From NCBI GenBank assembly GCA_029864945.1, contig JAOTSL010000116.1, positions 1 through 9,150 on the forward strand: a stretch of 9,150 nt of DNA. The letters run 5' to 3'. Positions 6,555 to 9,150 of this stretch are shown one piece after another. Numbering within the stretch: position 1 is the stretch's first letter; each line of letters begins with the position of its first letter. This DNA comes from Gammaproteobacteria bacterium. GTDB taxonomy: Bacteria; Pseudomonadota; Gammaproteobacteria; S012-40. The position numbers and the translations under genes were made by a program. The notes below the pieces were generated by a model. The model ran no database searches. It was not told the origin of the DNA and saw only the letters and a list, made by a program, of their open reading frames with translations.

Positions 6555-7064
6555 ATGAACGAGACAGCAGCACAACCATCTGAAATCGATTTGGGATTGA
6601 ATGCCGAGGCAGATCAATATCTGACATTTATAATGGCAGATGAAGAATACGGAGTAGATATTCTTCGCGTTCAGGAAATTCGTGGCTGGGAGCATGTGAC
6701 GCCAGTTCCTAATACGCCAAAATATATTAAAGGTGTGATTAATCTTCGCGGAACAATTGTGCCGTTAGTCGATTTACGTGAACGATTTTCAGTTGAATCT
6801 ATACCGTACGGGCCTACAACAGTTGTAATTGTTTTGAAAGTGGTTGGTGACGAAAAGGAAAGAATAATGGGTATCGTGGTTGATGCGGTTGCTGATGTCT
6901 ACAATATCGAAGAAGAAAAAATTAAGCCAGCACCAGATTTTGGTAGTGTTGTCAGCATTGAATATGTTCAAGGCCTTGCAAGTGTAGATGAAAGCATGTT
7001 GATCGTATTGGATATTGATAAGTTGTTAAGTTCCGATGAATTGGACGCAATAGCAAGAACATAA
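6555..7064 (+). CDS. cheW: Chemotaxis coupling protein CheW
   Basis: This 169-residue CheW domain has about 20 extra N-terminal residues. Signature segments are QYLTFIMADEEYGVDILRVQEI (about 22-43), the coupling motif VTPVPNTPKYIKGVINLRGTIVPLVDLR (about 50-77), and a C-terminal half with MGIVVDAVADV. CheW links receptor tips to the CheA P5 domain in the array lattice. It lies 21 bases after cheA. A GGAG at 6540-6543 is 11 bases before the ATG, rather far, so translation may depend on coupling to cheA. It is the only separate CheW visible, and the natural adaptor between CheA and the globin/PAS receptor encoded downstream. Confidence 0.96.
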   Translation: MNETAAQPSEIDLGLNAEADQYLTFIMADEEYGVDILRVQEIRGWEHVTPVPNTPKYIKGVINLRGTIVPLVDLRERFSVESIPYGPTTVVIVLKVVGDEKERIMGIVVDAVADVYNIEEEKIKPAPDFGSVVSIEYVQGLASVDESMLIVLDIDKLLSSDELDAIART

Positions 7065-7090
7065 TGAAGTTGAAATCGAATTAGATATTT

Positions 7091-7849
7091 ATGAGAAAAA
7101 TTGCAGTCATTAGTCAAAAAGGTGGAGTGGGGAAAACAACGACATCAATGAATTTGGCTCATGCGCTGGCGTTAAGTGGTAAAAAAGTATTATTGGTCGA
7201 CATGGACCCCCAGGCAAATTTATCAACAAGTCTGGGTATTCATGGAAGTGAAGTTAAAGGGGTTGCAGCTGTTTTGTTAGAAAATGAGCCCATTGCATCT
7301 CATATTGCTCCACTGAAAGAAAACCTTGATTTGATTCCTGCTGGCGGAAAACTGGGTGAGCTTGAATTTTTATCGGATGGTGGATCAAGTCGTGGTTTTC
7401 TACTTGAACAAGCGATAAAGGGTTTAAGTGAAAGTTATGATTTTTTAATAATTGATTGTCCGCCATCAGCAGGTTTGTTAGGTATGAATGCGATGTTGGC
7501 AGTAAATGAATTGTTGATACCGGTGTCAAGTGATTATTTGTCCATGCAGGGTTTGTCGAGATTGTTGGGTATTGTCCAGCATATTGAAGAAAAATTAAAT
7601 CGCTCTTCAAAGAAATGGATTGTCATAACGCGGTATCACCGAAGACGAAGGCTGGCAAATGAAGTGCGAAATAAGTTGTTGAATTATTTTCCGGGTCGAG
7701 TTCTGGATACGCCAATAAGAGAAAGTGTCGCACTAGCAGAAAGCCCGAGTTATGGCGTTAGTATTTTTGACTATAAAAAATTGAGTTTTGGTGCACAGGA
7801 TTATTTGTCTTTGGCTAGAGATATTGTTTTAAAAGGTCAGGCGGTATGA
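7091..7849 (+). CDS. ParA/MinD-type ATPase, probably positioning the chemosensory array
   Basis: This 252-residue P-loop ATPase of the ParA/Soj superfamily has a deviant Walker A with signature lysine at 10-17 (KGGVGKTT: K10, K15, T16), Walker A' at 37-41 (DMDPQ) and Walker B around D122 (LIIDCPPSAG). No N-terminal helix-turn-helix is present, so it is the short ParA type, and no ParB gene is visible. ParA proteins encoded in chemotaxis operons place signalling arrays: PpfA segregates the soluble cluster of R. sphaeroides, and ParC recruits polar arrays in Vibrio. A very basic segment RYHRRRR (181-187) could support nonspecific DNA binding. The start at 7091 is the first possible in frame (stop at 7082) and lacks a clear Shine-Dalgarno. 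The gene follows cheW by 26 bases. I infer array positioning rather than plasmid or chromosome partition. Confidence 0.88.
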   Translation: MRKIAVISQKGGVGKTTTSMNLAHALALSGKKVLLVDMDPQANLSTSLGIHGSEVKGVAAVLLENEPIASHIAPLKENLDLIPAGGKLGELEFLSDGGSSRGFLLEQAIKGLSESYDFLIIDCPPSAGLLGMNAMLAVNELLIPVSSDYLSMQGLSRLLGIVQHIEEKLNRSSKKWIVITRYHRRRRLANEVRNKLLNYFPGRVLDTPIRESVALAESPSYGVSIFDYKKLSFGAQDYLSLARDIVLKGQAV

Positions 7850-7863
7850 CAAGACACTTTTAA

Positions 7864-7962
7864 ATGGATGGCGGTAGAAAATTAATGAGTGACGTAATGT
7901 TAAATAATACACATAAAGAATTATTGATAACTATATTGGCAAACTTAGTCTGGGTCGGTTGA
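7864..7962 (+). CDS. Possible 32-residue small protein, doubtful
   Basis: A short reading frame in the 125-base gap between the parA-like gene and the receptor gene. It begins with a hydrophilic segment and ends in a hydrophobic run (LLITILANLVWVG), and its stop lies only two bases before the receptor's Shine-Dalgarno. No good ribosome binding site precedes its ATG; an inner ATG at 7885 is no better. It could be a small translated leader, a remnant of a lost gene, or chance. I do not recognise it. Confidence 0.18.
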   Translation: MDGGRKLMSDVMLNNTHKELLITILANLVWVG

Positions 7963-7964
7963 TC

Positions 7965-7968
7965 GGAG
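7965..7968 (+). promoter_or_regulatory. Ribosome binding site deciding the receptor start
   Basis: GGAG lies six bases before the ATG at 7975, and no in-frame start with comparable support lies upstream. It fixes the N-terminus of the globin/PAS protein. Confidence 0.65.
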
Positions 7969-7974
7969 TAAATA

Positions 7975-9150
7975 ATGACAGAAAAGAAAAAACCATCAAT
8001 TGGCTACGATCCACTTGTTTGGATGAAAGATAATGACGGATCAGGTGATGAAAAATCTGAAGTAAGTGCTAATGTGGGTGAAGATGTTGCGACTACGAAA
8101 GGCACAAAAAAGAAGGTGGCGGTAAAAAGCCGAAACACGGCAGGTGAAAAAGTGAATAAACCAGATAAACAAGATGACAGTGGATTAAATGTTGATTTGT
8201 TAGAAACGACATTTCAAGCATTGGCACCAGTTGGTGAAACACTAACAAGAAATTTTTATGTTAGCTTGTTCAAAAAGTTTCCGGACGTTATTCCGATGTT
8301 TGAGAATACATCAGTGGAAGAGCAACATAAAAAATTGTGGTCCGCAATACAGCTTGTCGCGAGTTCGTTACGCAAACCAGAGCAATTAATGGAAGCGTTG
8401 ACCGCACTAGGTCAGAGGCATAAAAGTTATGGTGCCCTGCCTGCACATTATGAGGCAGTAGCAGAAACATTATTAGAAGAGATGGAAAAATTAGCCGGTG
8501 ATTTATGGACGACAGATGTTCAAGCGGCGTGGCAGGATGCATTAACAACAATTGCAACCGTAATGATCAAGGCAAGTGAAGAGGAAGTCGAGATGGCGAG
8601 TACACAATCAGCATTAAATACAGAAGAGATGGCAGAGTATCAAAAAATGAAGGCGGCGGTTAATGGTGCGATGACCGCCATTATGATGGTTGATAGGGAC
8701 TTTAACGTTACCTATGCAAACAAGTCCACCACTGACTTGCTAGGTAAACATCAAGATACGCTGAAAACGATATTCCCGGGTTTTGATGTGAATAAGCTGG
8801 TTGGCTCTTGTATTGATATGTTTCATAAAAACCCAGCGCATCAACGCCAGATGTTGAGCAATCCTAGTAATTTGCCGTATCAAACAGATATTGAAGTTGG
8901 GCCGTTAAAATTTGCCTTAAACGTAACCGCGATTATGGATGATGGCGGAAATTACATTGGTAACAGTCTTGAATGGTCTGATGTAACTATGGCGCGGCAG
9001 CAGGAGGATAATGCGACCCGATTGCAAGGTTCAATTGATAATTCAATGACAGCTATGATGATGGTTGATCGCGACCTTAATGTTACCTATGCAAATGCAA
9101 GTACAATTAAACTTCTTGGTGATAATAAAGATGAGTTAGCAAGAGTTTTT
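7975..9150 (+). CDS. Globin-PAS-PAS sensor, probably a cytoplasmic chemoreceptor (3' end outside the window)
   Basis: 392 codons are open to the right edge. Residues 1-70 are hydrophilic and lysine-rich, with an odd motif SIGYDPLVWM at 8-17. Residues about 72-203 are a globin of the Vitreoscilla hemoglobin/flavohemoglobin type, not the HemAT type: B10 Y95 (NFYVSLF), CD1 F109, E7 Q117, proximal F8 H149 (QRHKSYG) and Y159. The Q117-H149 spacing of 32 equals that in Vitreoscilla Hb (Q53-H85). A PAS domain follows at about 229-338 (MMVDRDFNVTYAN, FHKNPAHQR, LEWSDVT), and a second begins near 354 with nearly the same sequence. There is no signal peptide or transmembrane segment. PAS domains of this type with H284 and W334 resemble the haem PAS of Aer2 receptors. 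Its place after cheA, cheW and the parA-like gene implies a C-terminal methyl-accepting signalling domain, which is not visible here; a different output cannot be excluded. Confidence 0.85.
   Translation, partial: MTEKKKPSIGYDPLVWMKDNDGSGDEKSEVSANVGEDVATTKGTKKKVAVKSRNTAGEKVNKPDKQDDSGLNVDLLETTFQALAPVGETLTRNFYVSLFKKFPDVIPMFENTSVEEQHKKLWSAIQLVASSLRKPEQLMEALTALGQRHKSYGALPAHYEAVAETLLEEMEKLAGDLWTTDVQAAWQDALTTIATVMIKASEEEVEMASTQSALNTEEMAEYQKMKAAVNGAMTAIMMVDRDFNVTYANKSTTDLLGKHQDTLKTIFPGFDVNKLVGSCIDMFHKNPAHQRQMLSNPSNLPYQTDIEVGPLKFALNVTAIMDDGGNYIGNSLEWSDVTMARQQEDNATRLQGSIDNSMTAMMMVDRDLNVTYANASTIKLLGDNKDELARVF
8671..9150 (+). repeat. Tandem PAS-coding repeat, 375-bp period, second copy incomplete
   Basis: The unit starting at 8671 recurs at 9046. 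The first 17 codons differ at eight bases but encode 15 of 17 identical residues (MTA-x-MMVDRD-x-NVTYAN). Most changes are silent or conservative, so this is an old internal duplication kept by selection. More copies may follow beyond the window. Confidence 0.8.

Noticed and set aside
7254..7610. Minus-strand frame inside the parA-like gene
   Set aside because: Shadow frame; the plus strand encodes intact Walker motifs over the same bases.
1..9150. tRNA/rRNA genes, CRISPR arrays, insertion sequences or phage genes
   Set aside because: Reading both strands, I saw no cloverleaf with a TTC-containing T arm, no regularly spaced short repeats, and no transposase or phage-type protein.

Overview
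The window looks like chromosomal DNA of an AT-rich gammaproteobacterium, probably a free-living marine or aquatic one. I infer this from the bifunctional ArgJ, the SlpA/FkpB-type FKBP, an IspH that follows the E. coli protein almost motif for motif, and a chemosensory operon of the CheY/CheA/CheW/ParA type. The species cannot be named from the sequence.

Layout. Bases 1-177 hold a long imperfect palindrome (16-72) upstream of a small PilZ-domain gene (178-534). Bases 535-780 hold a second, unrelated long stem-loop (569-638) and the promoter region of argJ. argJ (781-2001, arginine biosynthesis) abuts an fkpB/slpA-like peptidyl-prolyl isomerase (2002-2436). ispH (2455-3393, minus strand, last step of the MEP isoprenoid pathway) converges on fkpB with only 18 bp between the stop codons. 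A gap of about 316 bp (3394-3709) carries divergent regulatory signals: a sigma70-like promoter for ispH and candidate sigma28-like (FliA) promoters facing the next operon.

From 3710 to the right edge, all recognised genes are on the plus strand and form one operon-like chemosensory cluster: a STAS protein, CheY, CheA, CheW, a ParA-type ATPase, and the first 392 codons of a large sensor that runs off the window. That sensor has a disordered lysine-rich N-terminus, a Vitreoscilla-hemoglobin-like globin domain, one complete PAS domain and the start of a second. The visible part has no signal peptide or membrane segment, so it is predicted to be a cytoplasmic haem-based gas or redox receptor. 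It probably ends in a methyl-accepting signalling domain outside the window.

How it may work together (inference): the globin/PAS receptor senses a gas ligand and controls CheA autophosphorylation through CheW. CheA phosphorylates the CheY. The ParA ATPase distributes the soluble array along the nucleoid or cell, as PpfA does for the cytoplasmic cluster of Rhodobacter sphaeroides. The STAS protein has alanine where phosphorylatable relatives carry Ser/Thr, so it may be a constitutive partner. The most interesting item is this combination: an F-type globin fused to repeated PAS domains in a ParA-linked soluble chemosensory system.
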